A program made the position numbers and the translations under genes. From positions 1,426,001 through 1,490,000 of the forward strand of contig NZ_CP083608.1 of the NCBI RefSeq assembly GCF_020097135.1: a DNA stretch of 64,000 nucleotides, given 5' to 3'. The number at the start of each line of letters is the position of its first letter. Position 1 is the first letter of the stretch. The notes below the pieces were generated by a model. It saw nothing but the letters and a program-made list of their open reading frames with translations, had not been told where the DNA came from and ran no database searches. Positions 47,763 to 57,935 of the stretch are shown here, one piece after another. This DNA comes from Macrococcus armenti. Lineage in GTDB: Bacteria > Bacillota > Bacilli > Staphylococcales > Staphylococcaceae.

Positions 47763-48479
47763 TTGATACCATTAATATATGACCAAATTAATAAATGGAG
47801 CATTGCTGATGACTTTTATGTAAAATTATTAAATAAAATAGATGTTAAAGAAATAGCCGATTTAGGATGTGGTACTGGTAGATTAACCACAAATATTGCA
47901 AATGAAAATAACAATATTACAGGTATAGATCCTGATTCAGTTGCAATTAAATATGCAAAAGAAAAAAAGTCAGCGAATTTTGTTAAATGGATAGTAGGTG
48001 ATAGTAGTAACCTAAAAGATTCAAATTATGAAGCCGTAATTATGACAGCGAATGTAGCACAAGTATTTATAGAAGAAGAAAATTGGGATCAAACGTTAAA
48101 TAATGTGTATAATTCACTAACTCATAATGGTCATTTTATTTTTGATGTACGAAACCCTCTAGTTAAATCATGGATTGAATGGGAAAATGATGAAACACCA
48201 GATATAGCTTTTCATCCTATAACAGATGAAGTGCTTGAAATATGGACAGAATATGAAGGATTTAAAAATAATGTCTATACATTTTATGAGACTGTCAAAA
48301 ATAAAAATACTAATGAAATAATAATAAAAAAACAAATGCAGTTAATTTTTAGAGATTATGATGAAATAATGCATTCTTTATTTAATATAGGATTCAAACA
48401 AATTAAATGTTATGGAGACTGGAAGTTTGAGGATGCCACAAATACTTCTAAGTCATTTATTTTTCATGCTATAAAATAA
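47763..48479 (+). CDS. Class I SAM-dependent methyltransferase, AT-rich
   Basis: A 238-residue methyltransferase with the SAM-binding motif IADLGCGTGRLT near 33, the acidic end of strand 2 in ITGIDPDS near 53, and the post-core HFIFDVRNPL near 129. Such proteins methylate small molecules or proteins; the substrate is unknown. I choose the TTG at 47763, nine bases after AAGGAG, which gives the family's IYDQINKWSIADDFY opening. The frame is open from 47673 but overlaps usp and its terminator. It uses many AAT, ATA and AAA codons and is richer in A and T than the genes on either side, so it may have been inserted between usp and ackA. Confidence 0.82.
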   Translation: MIPLIYDQINKWSIADDFYVKLLNKIDVKEIADLGCGTGRLTTNIANENNNITGIDPDSVAIKYAKEKKSANFVKWIVGDSSNLKDSNYEAVIMTANVAQVFIEEENWDQTLNNVYNSLTHNGHFIFDVRNPLVKSWIEWENDETPDIAFHPITDEVLEIWTEYEGFKNNVYTFYETVKNKNTNEIIIKKQMQLIFRDYDEIMHSLFNIGFKQIKCYGDWKFEDATNTSKSFIFHAIK

Positions 48480-48508
48480 ACTGGACTCACGTTTAGCGAG
48501 TCCAGTTT
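48478..48508. terminator. Bidirectional terminator between the methyltransferase and ackA
   Basis: AAACTGGACTC and GAGTCCAGTTT flank a 9-nt loop between two converging genes. Confidence 0.85.
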
Positions 48509-48513
48509 AATAA

Positions 48514-49710
48514 TTATTTTAAATTACCATAAGTCATTGTATCACGCGCGATCATCACTTCTTCATCTGTCGGAATAACCATAACTTTAACTGGTGAATG
48601 TGGGTAGTTAATAAATGCTTCTTTACCACGTAAGCCTGCATTTAATTTAGGATCCCAGTAAACACCCATGAATTCTAATCCTTCTAATACACGAGCACGT
48701 ACAACGTCAGAGTTCTCACCAACACCTGCAGTGAATACGATTGCATCTAAACCTTTCATACGCGTTGCATATGAACCGATATATTTGTGGATACGGCTTG
48801 CAAATACATCTAAAGCTAAAATAGCACGTTTATCGCCTTCTTCTGCTTTTTGTTCAATATCACGTAAGTCACTTGAAATTCCTGAAATACCAAGTAAACC
48901 TGATTCTTTATTTAATACATTAATAACTTCTTGCGCAGTTTTTCCAGTTTTCTCCATTAAGAATGGAATAATCGCAGGGTCTAAGTTTCCTGAACGCGTA
49001 CCCATCGTAACACCTGCAAGTGGTGTGAATCCCATAGAAGTATCTACTGATTTACCACCTTCAACTGCTGCAATTGATGCACCGTTACCGATATGACAAG
49101 TAATGATTCGTAACTGTTCAATTGGACGGTCTAATAATTCTGCAGCACGCTCAGCTACAAACTTATGACTCGTACCATGTGCACCGTATTTACGGATTCC
49201 ATAATCCTCGTAATATTTGTACGGTAAGCTGTATAGGAATGCTTCTTCAGACATCGATGTATGGAATGACGTATCAAAGATTGCAACGTGCGGGATGTTC
49301 GGTAACATTTTACGGAATGCACGAATACCCATTAAGTTTGCTGGGTTGTGTAACGGTGCTAATTCACATAAGTCTTCGATTTGTTTTTCAACTTCGTCTG
49401 TTACTAAGGCACTCGTTTCAAAGATGTCTCCACCTTGAACAACACGGTGACCTGTACCATCTAAATCGTTAATATCTTTAATGATACCGTGTTTTTTCAT
49501 TTCATCAAGCATCATATCTACTGCTTGCTCATGGGTTTTAATATCTAAAGTTTGCGTAATTTTCTCTCCATTAACTGAAATTGTGAAGATTGAATTTGGT
49601 AAGCCGATACGTTCAACTAACCCTTTCGTTAATACTTTCTCTTCAGGCATTTCGAATAATTGGAACTTTAATGATGAACTACCGGCATTAATTGCCATAA
49701 TTTTTTTCAT
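48514..49710 (-). CDS. ackA: Acetate kinase
   Basis: Makes ATP from acetyl phosphate and so drives acetate overflow. It is 398 residues long. The phosphate-binding motif [13 protein letters not shown] is at the start, with GHRVVQGG near 89, the catalytic Asp in VAIFDTSFH near 148, [10 protein letters not shown] near 176 and [14 protein letters not shown] near 240. AGGAGG precedes the ATG. It is followed on the chromosome by the converging methyltransferase and preceded by ytxK. Confidence 0.97.
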   Translation of the reverse strand: MKKIMAINAGSSSLKFQLFEMPEEKVLTKGLVERIGLPNSIFTISVNGEKITQTLDIKTHEQAVDMMLDEMKKHGIIKDINDLDGTGHRVVQGGDIFETSALVTDEVEKQIEDLCELAPLHNPANLMGIRAFRKMLPNIPHVAIFDTSFHTSMSEEAFLYSLPYKYYEDYGIRKYGAHGTSHKFVAERAAELLDRPIEQLRIITCHIGNGASIAAVEGGKSVDTSMGFTPLAGVTMGTRSGNLDPAIIPFLMEKTGKTAQEVINVLNKESGLLGISGISSDLRDIEQKAEEGDKRAILALDVFASRIHKYIGSYATRMKGLDAIVFTAGVGENSDVVRARVLEGLEFMGVYWDPKLNAGLRGKEAFINYPHSPVKVMVIPTDEEVMIARDTMTYGNLK

Positions 49711-49782
49711 GGTTTTCCTCCTAAGTGATTGAATACTTATATTTAATCATTAATACAGATTATAATCAAGATTAATACAGAA

Positions 49783-50706
49783 TTAATTTTTACGATTTTC
49801 TGAATGCCATACTTCTAATTCATCAATAAATGATTTCATATTACGTTCATCTTTAAAATCAGGAATATTTGCAAGTAATACTTCAACTGTTTTGGATTTC
49901 GAACTATCTTTGCGTTCCAGAACAAGTAAACTTTTACGCATTGCTTCAGTTTTGAATAAGCTTGTTGAGAAGTTCAGAAATGCCTGCATTATACTTTCTG
50001 TTGCAATGAACTTTTGTAACTGTTCTACATTATCTCCTTCAAATAATTGCGTAGGAACGATTAAAAATGCAAGACCACCTGGCTTTAAGCTGTTTACTGC
50101 CTGTTCGATTAATAAGTGGTGGCTATAACTATGTCCCTCTTTAAATCCAAGTTTCATTTCATGACTTCGTGCATCGTTCGGATAATATCCAACCGGGAAG
50201 TCACCAGTTACGACGTCAAAGTCACCTTCAGGCAACGGCATAATCGCATCCTGCGGAAATATATCAAATGGAATCTCTAAAAAATTTGCTAAATGCACGC
50301 TTAATCTCGATAATACTGGATCGACTTCAACAAGCACATGATCAAATGTTTTTCCTGGATTCTGTTCATGAATCGTTGCAGATAAATGTCCTGTACCACT
50401 AGTTAAGTCCAATAATTTAACAGTTTCATCTTCAACAAACATATTCATAACAAATGCCGTTAAATAGCCGATGCTATCAGGTGTCATCTGATGATTCGGT
50501 TGAATCATCTCCTCTTTCAGCATACTTAAGTAGCTGAACTGAAATGCTTTCCTACGGTCAATCATTGTGCTTTTCTCTAATAAATCGCGCTGATTGACAT
50601 ATACATCTTCTAAACTTAACCCTAAGTTTTCAATAAAACTATGACCGTTTTCTTTTTGCAGCGCTTTTGCTTTCTCATCTATTACTTTAAATAATTCTTC
50701 TATCAT
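49783..50706 (-). CDS. ytxK: N6-DNA-methylase-like SAM methyltransferase (YtxK-like)
   Basis: A 307-residue class I methyltransferase of the N6-adenine type. The SAM site is LLDLTSGTGHLSATI near 118. VLVEVDP near 144 ends strand 2. Where active adenine methylases have (N/D)PPY/F, this protein has GDFPVGYYP near 186. Related proteins stand beside ackA in most staphylococci and bacilli. No restriction partner is nearby, so it is not part of a restriction system. The substrate is unknown. Confidence 0.87.
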   Translation of the reverse strand: MIEELFKVIDEKAKALQKENGHSFIENLGLSLEDVYVNQRDLLEKSTMIDRRKAFQFSYLSMLKEEMIQPNHQMTPDSIGYLTAFVMNMFVEDETVKLLDLTSGTGHLSATIHEQNPGKTFDHVLVEVDPVLSRLSVHLANFLEIPFDIFPQDAIMPLPEGDFDVVTGDFPVGYYPNDARSHEMKLGFKEGHSYSHHLLIEQAVNSLKPGGLAFLIVPTQLFEGDNVEQLQKFIATESIMQAFLNFSTSLFKTEAMRKSLLVLERKDSSKSKTVEVLLANIPDFKDERNMKSFIDELEVWHSENRKN

Positions 50707-50722
50707 AATTATCCTTTCAAAT

Positions 50723-50749
50723 AAAAACTGCCCCTAATAAAGGGCAGTA
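50723..50749 (-). terminator. Terminator of tpx
   Basis: ACTGCCC and GGGCAGT with a TTTATTAG loop and a following T-run on the minus strand. Confidence 0.85.
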
Positions 50750-50762
50750 GTTAATGCATTAA

Positions 50763-51260
50763 TTAAATTGACTTTAAAGCTTCGATTGCTTTATCGTAAT
50801 CTGGGTGATCTGTACCTTCAGCAACAACTTCAGTATAAACAACTTCATTGTTTTCGTTTAATACGAATACAGAACGTGCAAGAAGACGTAAATCTTCCAT
50901 TACAACACCATAATTAGTACCAAATGATAAATCTTTATGGTCACTTAATGTTACCACATTTTCTAAACCTTCAGCCGCACACCATTTTTTCTGTGCGAAA
51001 GGTAAATCTACTGAAATAGTTAATACGACCGCATTGTCAATTCCAGCAGCTTCTTCGTTAAATTTACGTGTTTGTGTGCTGCACACACCAGTATCAATTG
51101 ATGGTACAACGCTGATTAATTTTTTCTTACCTTCATAGTCCGCTAATGTACGCATTGATAAGTCGTTTGCTAATACTGTAAAGTCAGGTGCTGCAGTTCC
51201 AACTGTAACAGGCTCACCTGATAATTTCATTGGATTATTTTTAAATGTAACTTGTGCCAT
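50763..51260 (-). CDS. tpx: Thiol peroxidase
   Basis: Atypical 2-Cys peroxiredoxin of 165 residues that reduces hydroperoxides with electrons from thioredoxin. The peroxidatic Cys is in [14 protein letters not shown] near 60 and the resolving Cys in [12 protein letters not shown] near 93, as expected for Tpx. AGGAGG precedes the ATG. It has its own terminator and stands beside the sppA-RDD gene pair. Confidence 0.96.
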   Translation of the reverse strand: MAQVTFKNNPMKLSGEPVTVGTAAPDFTVLANDLSMRTLADYEGKKKLISVVPSIDTGVCSTQTRKFNEEAAGIDNAVVLTISVDLPFAQKKWCAAEGLENVVTLSDHKDLSFGTNYGVVMEDLRLLARSVFVLNENNEVVYTEVVAEGTDHPDYDKAIEALKSI

Positions 51261-51333
51261 TATGATACCTCCTAAATTGGTTTACATTATTAATTTAACA
51301 TGTTTACCCGATAAAACGAATTAATTTGTTTGA

Positions 51334-51912
51334 TTAAATTCTAATTTCTCGTTTCACAAGTTTTTCTCTTAATAATGCGCTATCCTCTTTTACTACGAGT
51401 GTATCGCTTAATAAATCGTGGATGCCACGTTTATTCGGATTGAATAGCACGACTAAATATAACAAGTACAGAAAGAAATTAGAAATATATCTTCCGAATA
51501 ATTCTCTCGTTAATACTGTTCCTATCGTAAGTTTATGACCGTTTTCATGAACTACCTTTAACTTCAGTATCATCTTTCCTAAAGTAGCATTAAAGAAATA
51601 TGTCAATAATACAAAGTAGCTGAAATATATAACGGCACTTAAAACATTATATACAGAGAACAGTGGTATAAACGCATGCATAGACTGTAAATCAAATGCT
51701 GAATCAAGTGGATTCAAAACAATATTCTTAATTGATCCGACAATAATCAAGTCAATCATAAAAGCGATAAAGCGAATACCAAACCCCGCTTCTGTAGCAT
51801 GAATTAACTGTCGGCGTAATTTATGATCCATATACTTGTGACTGCTTACTTCCTGTACCTCTTCATTATATACATGTACATTGTCAGTTTCCGGTTCATA
51901 CATATTGCTCAC
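51334..51912 (-). CDS. RDD-family membrane protein
   Basis: A 192-residue protein of the RDD family with three or four membrane helices between about residues 43 and 170. The defining region is GIRFIAFMIDLIIVG near 45-59. It resembles YteJ, encoded next to sppA in Bacillales. In B. subtilis YteJ restrains SppA, so the same role is likely here. The frame opens at GTG directly after the sppA stop; an ATG three codons later (51903) is an alternative start and has AGGTGA in front. Confidence 0.83.
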   Translation of the reverse strand: MSNMYEPETDNVHVYNEEVQEVSSHKYMDHKLRRQLIHATEAGFGIRFIAFMIDLIIVGSIKNIVLNPLDSAFDLQSMHAFIPLFSVYNVLSAVIYFSYFVLLTYFFNATLGKMILKLKVVHENGHKLTIGTVLTRELFGRYISNFFLYLLYLVVLFNPNKRGIHDLLSDTLVVKEDSALLREKLVKREIRI

Positions 51913-52914
51913 CTACTCTCCATATAAGTACATCGGTTGGATGCCTTGACGTTTACTTATTAATTCTTTAATAGCTGCAACGTCATTTTTACCCATTAAG
52001 TTACTTACAAATGATTGTGCTGAGAAGAAGCTTGAACCGAAGAAATCAGTCGGTATAGAAAACTCAATAACTTCCGCATCTTTCGCTTTTATTTCTTTTT
52101 TCAATGCTTTCATTGCATCACTTTCATTACCGATTTCATCAACTAATTTCAAGTCTTTCGCCTGCTGCCCTGAATAAATACGGCCATCCGCAATTTTCTT
52201 AACTTGTGCTTTATCCATATGACGCCCTGAACTAATAACATTTACGAAACCTTCGTAACTTTCATCAACGAATTTCTGTAAAATCGCGCGTTCTTCTTCA
52301 TCCATTTCTTTCGTCGGACTCATAATATCTTTATGTGGCCCGCTTTTTATCGTATTAAATTTAACACCATATTTGTCTGCAAGCTCTTTGTAGTTCATTG
52401 ATTGCATAATCACACCTAAAGAGCCTGTTAACGTTTCTTTCGATGCATAAATTTTATCAGCAGGTGCTGAAATGTAATATCCACCTGACGCTGCCATGTT
52501 TTCCATCGTCACGTATACTTTTTTCCCTGCTTTTTTAATCGCTTCAATTTTGTCATGAATTTCAGCACTTTCATAAACGCCACCACCAGGTGAATTCACG
52601 ACTAACATTAATGCTTTAATATCATCATTATCCTTCACTTCGTCTAATGAATCTAAAATCAACTGGTGATTATAACTTTCACCTGACCATAGTGACGGTG
52701 AACCCATATCCATAATCGTACCATCAACTTCAATACGTGCGATTTGATTAGAAACATCGCTTCCTTCTAAAACAGTCGTTGTCATTCCTTCTTCACTTAA
52801 TGACTCTAAACTCGAAGTAAAGTCTGTAGACACTATGTTCGTAATGAAACTCATCGTTGAACCTACAATAAATAAACCAAGTGCAAGTAATATTGCGATA
52901 ACCCTTTTACTCAT
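51913..52914 (-). CDS. sppA: Signal peptide peptidase SppA, S49 family
   Basis: A 333-residue membrane-anchored serine protease that cleaves leftover signal peptides. One N-terminal membrane helix (residues 5-27) leads to an external catalytic domain. The nucleophile Ser lies in NMAASGGYYISAPADKIYA near 143, and the general-base Lys is probably the one in SMNYKELADKYG near 175-180. Homologues form ring-shaped octamers. It is directly followed by the RDD gene with no gap. Confidence 0.92.
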   Translation of the reverse strand: MSKRVIAILLALGLFIVGSTMSFITNIVSTDFTSSLESLSEEGMTTTVLEGSDVSNQIARIEVDGTIMDMGSPSLWSGESYNHQLILDSLDEVKDNDDIKALMLVVNSPGGGVYESAEIHDKIEAIKKAGKKVYVTMENMAASGGYYISAPADKIYASKETLTGSLGVIMQSMNYKELADKYGVKFNTIKSGPHKDIMSPTKEMDEEERAILQKFVDESYEGFVNVISSGRHMDKAQVKKIADGRIYSGQQAKDLKLVDEIGNESDAMKALKKEIKAKDAEVIEFSIPTDFFGSSFFSAQSFVSNLMGKNDVAAIKELISKRQGIQPMYLYGE

Positions 52915-53002
52915 CTTATCTTCCTTTCAAATTTAATATTTAACACTTATAATATATATTAACAAAAATAAATATAAGTGAACAACAAGGAGTGGTTAAC
53001 AT

Positions 53003-53809
53003 ATGGAAAAAAGAAATAAAATTTACTTTTTTACGAATAGAGAACCATCTGGCTTGAATTCAAAATCGCAAATGGAAGCGTTAATTGGCAAATATGATTT
53101 CGAAGTGACCGAAAACGCAAACGACGCAAATATCATCGCTTCAATTGGAGGTGACGGCGAATTTCTCCAGGCCGTCCGTAAAACGAAATTCCGACAGGAC
53201 GCGATTTATGTCGGAATCGCGACAGATGATAAAAAACACTTCTATACTGACTTTCATATAGATGATGCTAAACTGTTAAATAAAGTATTAAATAGCGAAG
53301 ATGACACAATTGAAGTGCGCAAATATCCGTTACTTGAAGTCAATATTAATAAAGAGATGCGCTACTTATGTTTAAATGACTTCTCAATAAAATCATCTAT
53401 CATTAAATCAATGTCGATGGATGTTTATATTGATGATGACAAGTTTGAATCATTCAGAGGAGACGGTATGCTCATTTCTACACCGACAGGATCTACTGGT
53501 TATAGTAAATCACTGGACGGTGCGATTATCGATCCACTTACACGTTGTTTTCAGATGACCGAAATTGCCTCATTTAACAATAACAACTATCGTACAATCA
53601 GTAATGCCATCATATTAAGCGAAGAGCGTAAACTTTCAATTGTTCTCGATAAAATGGAAGACTATTATCCGATTATGGGGCTCGATAATGAAGCATTATC
53701 CATCCAGAACACCGATACAATCGATGTCACACTAAGCAAAAACATCATAAAAACGGTAAAAGTAAAGGAAAATTCATTCTGGGATAAAGTAGAACGAACA
53801 TTCCTATAG
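53003..53809 (+). CDS. nadK: NAD kinase
   Basis: Phosphorylates NAD to NADP, 268 residues, as in staphylococci. It has the nucleotide-binding SIGGDGEFLQAV near 49 and the conserved LISTPTGSTGYSKSLDGAI near 156. GGAG lies before the ATG. It is divergently transcribed from sppA and ends at a bidirectional terminator with the TSUP gene. Confidence 0.95.
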   Translation: MEKRNKIYFFTNREPSGLNSKSQMEALIGKYDFEVTENANDANIIASIGGDGEFLQAVRKTKFRQDAIYVGIATDDKKHFYTDFHIDDAKLLNKVLNSEDDTIEVRKYPLLEVNINKEMRYLCLNDFSIKSSIIKSMSMDVYIDDDKFESFRGDGMLISTPTGSTGYSKSLDGAIIDPLTRCFQMTEIASFNNNNYRTISNAIILSEERKLSIVLDKMEDYYPIMGLDNEALSIQNTDTIDVTLSKNIIKTVKVKENSFWDKVERTFL

Positions 53810-53812
53810 AAA

Positions 53813-53844
53813 AAACTGCTTATAGCGTTCGCTATAAGCAGTTT
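53813..53844. terminator. Bidirectional terminator between nadK and the TSUP gene
   Basis: AAACTGCTTATAGCG and CGCTATAAGCAGTTT form a 14-bp-plus stem with tracts of A and T on the two sides. Confidence 0.85.
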
Positions 53845-54613
53845 ATTTATAGAAATAATTTTGTACGTAATCGACGATATTTTTACCAATAAGTATTACT
53901 GTTACACAAATAAATAATACACGTACATATGACACACCATATTTAATAGCGAACTGACTCCCCGCATAACTTCCAGCAACCATTGCAGCCCCCATACTAA
54001 GACCGTACAAATAATTGACCTGCCCAAGTGCCATAAACAAGAGTAGCGCACCTAAGTTACTCGCAAAGTTTAAAAACTTCGCATTCCCTGCAGCTCTTAA
54101 AAAGTCAAATCCGATAATCAGTAAAGTAAACATTAAAAAGCTACCCGTTCCGCCACCTAAAAAACCATCATAAAATCCGATAAATGTGATTGCACAAATA
54201 AATAAAATCGACTTTTTCTTATCTAACTTCTTATATGTAGAAATACTTCCCCAGTCTTTTTTAAATAAAGTATAAACGAGCACGAGGCTTAAACAGATAA
54301 TTGCAATCGGCTTCAAATATTCAGGTGGCATCTTAGTTGCAACGAGCGCACCGATAATAGACCCGAAAAATGATAATGGAAATAATTTACCGACAATATT
54401 TAAATCAACTTTCTTTGAACGTAAAAATGATACCGTTGAAGTAAACGATCCAAATGATGAAGCCAGCTTATTCGTTCCAAGCGCAATAGATGGCGGCATA
54501 CCTGTCGCAAGTAATGCAGGAATACTAATCAGCCCACCGCCTCCAACGATCGAATCAATGAATGCCGCTAAAAATCCAAAAAATATTAATATAAGTAAAA
54601 TATTTAAATCCAT
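53843..54613 (-). CDS. TSUP family (DUF81) transporter
   Basis: A 256-residue membrane protein with about eight helices in two repeated halves. The family signatures are GGGGLISIPALLATGMPP near 24-41 and the matching GFYDGFLGGGTGSF near 147-160. TSUP members move sulfite, sulfonates or organic acids across the membrane, usually outward. GGAGGG precedes the ATG. No sulfur genes lie nearby to name a substrate. Confidence 0.85.
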   Translation of the reverse strand: MDLNILLILIFFGFLAAFIDSIVGGGGLISIPALLATGMPPSIALGTNKLASSFGSFTSTVSFLRSKKVDLNIVGKLFPLSFFGSIIGALVATKMPPEYLKPIAIICLSLVLVYTLFKKDWGSISTYKKLDKKKSILFICAITFIGFYDGFLGGGTGSFLMFTLLIIGFDFLRAAGNAKFLNFASNLGALLLFMALGQVNYLYGLSMGAAMVAGSYAGSQFAIKYGVSYVRVLFICVTVILIGKNIVDYVQNYFYK

Positions 54614-54683
54614 GTTGCCCTCCCCTACAGAAAGAAAATTGCATATATAGATTACGTATCATCTATCTCAACGTATTGATACT

Positions 54684-55495
54684 TTATTCAAACACTTCTC
54701 CATTATCTAGTCTGAACTGTTTTCGCAATAAATCCGGATAATTTGTAAATGCTCCATCTATCCCTGCATTGATAAATCGTTCCATATCTTCCTCTTTATT
54801 CAGCGTATATGGAAATAATAAAAATCCAATATTATGCATGCGCTCAATTAATGCTTCATCCAAGTCAGCAATGCTCGGTCCGACCGCATATACAAATTTA
54901 TGTATTTTGCGCAATTCATCATCTGACATATTACGTAAAACACCTTTTTTCGCAAGCATTAATAAAGGAAAATTTGGCTTAATTTGATTAACTTTTATCA
55001 AACTTTCCACACTGAATGACTGAATGACTGAATGACAGTCTGACGGTTCTGCAATCGCGCTTCGCTCACTAAACCAAATGCATTCAAAGTGTCAATCAGC
55101 AACTTTTCCATTCCCGGATATATATCCGGAGATTTCGTTTCTATATAATAATTCGCATCTCCATATCGTTCAAATATATCCTTTAATGTAGGGACTACTT
55201 GTTCTTCATAATACGCTGACTTCAGTTCAGGATACTTTTCGTTAAACCATTTGCCGATTGTCAGTTGCTTAATTTCCTGTAACGTCATCTCTTTAATAAT
55301 ACCAGGTGTCAACGCAGTACGTTCAATGGATTCATCATGCATTACGATAATTTCACCGTCTAAAGTCATATGCACATCGAGTTCTATATAGTCCGCATGC
55401 ATATCAAAATGACTTTTATCGTATGATGCAAATGTATGTTCAGGTGCATATCCACTTGCACCACGATGCGCGATTACTACGTTTTTATCGAGCAT
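54684..55495 (-). pseudogene. Glycerophosphodiester phosphodiesterase, frameshifted by an 8-bp repeat
   Basis: The N-terminal part (55495 to 54998) has the family start VIAHRGASGYAPEHTFAS with the catalytic His, ELDVHMTLDGEIIVMHDE with the metal acids, and IETKSP. It ends early at a TGA, but the next frame (from 55010) continues with ESLIKVNQIKPN and GIDGAFTNYPDLL to 54684. The break is at three tandem copies of ACTGAATG (55011-55034). Two copies would give an uninterrupted 267-residue protein reading IQSFSVESLIKV, the normal enzyme. The enzyme releases glycerol 3-phosphate from deacylated phospholipids. No signal peptide is seen, so it is the cytosolic UgpQ-like type. Confidence 0.88.
55011..55034. 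repeat. Three tandem copies of an 8-bp unit (ACTGAATG)
   Basis: Perfect direct repeats within the glycerophosphodiesterase gene. As 8 is not a multiple of 3, each gain or loss of one copy changes the reading frame. Confidence 0.95.
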
Positions 55496-55507
55496 TGTAT
55501 CATCCCC

Positions 55508-56713
55508 TTATAATAAATCGTCAAATGTATCCGTCGTTGTATGCTTTGAAATCGTTAACGTCTCAATGCCTTCGATTGCTTCATCAATCATTGCATCAAA
55601 GTCGGTACTCGCTTCAAAGCTTTCCACTTTATCTAATCTCGGATTTGTTTTAGGGTTTTTTGGCGTAAAGATTGTACAGCAATCTTCAAATGGCTGTATT
55701 GATGTTTCAAATGTTCCAATTTCTTTCGCTTTAATAATGATTTCATCTTTGTCTAAAGTAAGTAGCGGTCTTAATATCGGTAAAGTTGTAACTGCGTTAA
55801 TTGCATACATGCTCCCGAGTGTCTGACTCGCGACTTGGCCTAAGTTTTCTCCATTTACTAATGCTTTTGCGTCAATTTTGCGTGCAAACTTATCCGCAAT
55901 CTTTAACATCATACGTCTTGTTGATGTCATCGTTAAATTCTCAGGCACTTTCTTATGGATCATCTTCTGAATTTCAGTAAATGGTACAAGATGCAGTTTA
56001 ATCTCACCTGTCGTCTCTGCCATAATACGTGTTAAGTCTATTACTTTCTGCTTTGCTTCTTCACTCGTAAATGGTGGTGAATGGAAGTGAATCGCTTCAA
56101 TCGTTACGCCACGTTTCATAACTTCAAGCCCTGCAACCGGAGAATCAATCCCTCCAGACAGCATGAGTAATGTTTTACCGCCAGTGCCAACGGGTAACCC
56201 TCCTGCTCCTTTAATCACGCGTGAATAAAGGTATGCAGCATCGCGTCTGATTTCAACGAGTAATTTATAGTCCGGATTGCGTACATCAACTGTTAAGTGT
56301 TCAATATTAGATAGTATTTCTCCGCCTAGTTCCTGCTGCAGCGCAAATGTGTCGTACGGAAATCCTTTGTCTGAACGTTTTGCATCTACTTTAAACGTAA
56401 CGCCCGGTCCATCGATATCCTGGGCGAGTCGTACTGCACTTGCTTTAATTTGTTCGATGTCTTTTTCTACTTTTACAACCGGGCTTACAGAATGTACACC
56501 AAAAACTTTACTAATACGTTTCATAATTTCCTCAACGTCTGCTTCTTCAGTTATTTCAACGTACATTCGATCTCGGTTTGCATTCACTTTATATCCTGTT
56601 AAAGGAATAAGTGCATATTTAATGTTTGACTTTAGTTGGTTGACGAACGTATTTCGATTACCAGACTTTAATGTTAATTCTCCGTACCTTACTAATATAT
56701 GATCATACTGCAT
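55508..56713 (-). CDS. thiI: tRNA 4-thiouridine synthase ThiI
   Basis: A 401-residue enzyme that adenylates and thiolates U8 of tRNA and, in many bacteria, supports thiazole formation. It has an N-terminal ferredoxin-like region, a THUMP domain (about 60-165) and the PP-loop ATPase with [14 protein letters not shown] near 184. It lacks the C-terminal rhodanese domain of enteric ThiI. The start overlaps the cysteine desulfurase stop by 11 bp, so the sulfur donor and user are coupled. Confidence 0.95.
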   Translation of the reverse strand: MQYDHILVRYGELTLKSGNRNTFVNQLKSNIKYALIPLTGYKVNANRDRMYVEITEEADVEEIMKRISKVFGVHSVSPVVKVEKDIEQIKASAVRLAQDIDGPGVTFKVDAKRSDKGFPYDTFALQQELGGEILSNIEHLTVDVRNPDYKLLVEIRRDAAYLYSRVIKGAGGLPVGTGGKTLLMLSGGIDSPVAGLEVMKRGVTIEAIHFHSPPFTSEEAKQKVIDLTRIMAETTGEIKLHLVPFTEIQKMIHKKVPENLTMTSTRRMMLKIADKFARKIDAKALVNGENLGQVASQTLGSMYAINAVTTLPILRPLLTLDKDEIIIKAKEIGTFETSIQPFEDCCTIFTPKNPKTNPRLDKVESFEASTDFDAMIDEAIEGIETLTISKHTTTDTFDDLL

Positions 56714-57842
56714 CTTTTATTAACTCCTTCATATCGTTATAAATTTTGTTTAATACATTGATAAATTGATTGATGTCATCTTCTGTCGTGTACTTATCAA
56801 AAGAAATTCTTACACTTCCGGCGATTACAGTTTCAGGCACATGCAATGCATTTAATGCTTCATTAAATTTCGCACGTTTTGATGAACATGCACTCGTCGT
56901 TGATATACATATATCTGCTTTAGAAAAAGCATTGACAATCACTTCCCCTTTCACACCCGGGAATCCGATATTTACAATATGTGGTGCACCGTCCGGCAAT
57001 GAATTGACGACAAGTCCGGGAAGCTTTTTAACCTCTTCTTCTATCATCATTTTAAATTTACTTGTGCGTTTGACGAGTTGTACTCTTTCATTTTCAGCGA
57101 TACGAATCGCACGACTTAGTGCAACGTCATTCGCAACGTTCACAGTACCACTTCTGAACCCATATTCCTGTCCGCCACCAAACATCGTATGCGTAATCGT
57201 CTTCAACTGATCAAATACAAGTATGCCCTGTCCTTTTAATCCATTGAATTTATGTCCACTCAATACAAAACTATCCATTGCATGTACAGGTAATGCTAAT
57301 TTTCCGAATGACTGCACACAGTCAACATGGAAATGAACTTTTGGATAATCCTTTAATATTTCATGTATTGCTGTAATCGGTAAAATAGCACCCATTACAT
57401 TGTTTACATGCATTAAGCAAACTAACGTAACATCACTGTTTAATAACGAACGGAAATGTTCTAAGTCAAGTTTGCCTTCATTAAATTGAACATACTTCAC
57501 TGTAAAACCTTCATTTTCAAGTGCACATACAGTTTCCAGTACAGAAGGATGTTCCAGATGTGATGTTATTATTGTTTTACCAAATGGCTTCTTACTTCTT
57601 GCCATACCCGTAATGAGCAAGTTGTTCGATTCTGTTGCACCACTCGTAAAGACTACTGATTGATGATTCAGTTTTAAAATTTCTTTAATTTGATTTCTCG
57701 CCTGTTCTAATAACTTATTCGTTTCAAGCCCTTTATAATGTGGACTGGATGGATTGAAATAATACTTTTCATTTACAGTATTGAAAGTTTTCATTACGTC
57801 TGCATCTGGTTTTGTCGTTGCACAATTGTCTAAATAAATCAT
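56703..57842 (-). CDS. Cysteine desulfurase (NifS-like, ThiI partner)
   Basis: A pyridoxal-phosphate enzyme of 379 residues that takes sulfur from cysteine. It begins [13 protein letters not shown], has [10 protein letters not shown] near 70, the PLP Lys in [14 protein letters not shown] near 202 and the persulfide Cys in [13 protein letters not shown] near 318-322. In Bacillus the partner (NifZ) hands sulfur to ThiI without Fe-S cluster work, and the overlap with thiI suggests the same here. Confidence 0.93.
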   Translation of the reverse strand: MIYLDNCATTKPDADVMKTFNTVNEKYYFNPSSPHYKGLETNKLLEQARNQIKEILKLNHQSVVFTSGATESNNLLITGMARSKKPFGKTIITSHLEHPSVLETVCALENEGFTVKYVQFNEGKLDLEHFRSLLNSDVTLVCLMHVNNVMGAILPITAIHEILKDYPKVHFHVDCVQSFGKLALPVHAMDSFVLSGHKFNGLKGQGILVFDQLKTITHTMFGGGQEYGFRSGTVNVANDVALSRAIRIAENERVQLVKRTSKFKMMIEEEVKKLPGLVVNSLPDGAPHIVNIGFPGVKGEVIVNAFSKADICISTTSACSSKRAKFNEALNALHVPETVIAGSVRISFDKYTTEDDINQFINVLNKIYNDMKELIKDAV

Positions 57843-57859
57843 TCGTTCACCTCAATAAG

Positions 57860-57893
57860 TAAACCCGGCACACGTATCGCATGCTCGGGTTTA
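57860..57893 (-). terminator. Possible terminator between ezrA and the desulfurase
   Basis: TAAACCCG and CGGGTTTA enclose a partly paired loop. The T-tract is weak, so the function is uncertain; it may instead be an attenuator ahead of the desulfurase gene. Confidence 0.4.
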
Positions 57894-57935
57894 TAATTTG
57901 TCTTATTATACAACATTTTCAGATCGATATACTAT

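Noticed and set aside
54684-55010. Separate 108-residue gene
   Set aside because: It is the C-terminal third of the glycerophosphodiesterase, split off by the 8-bp repeat.
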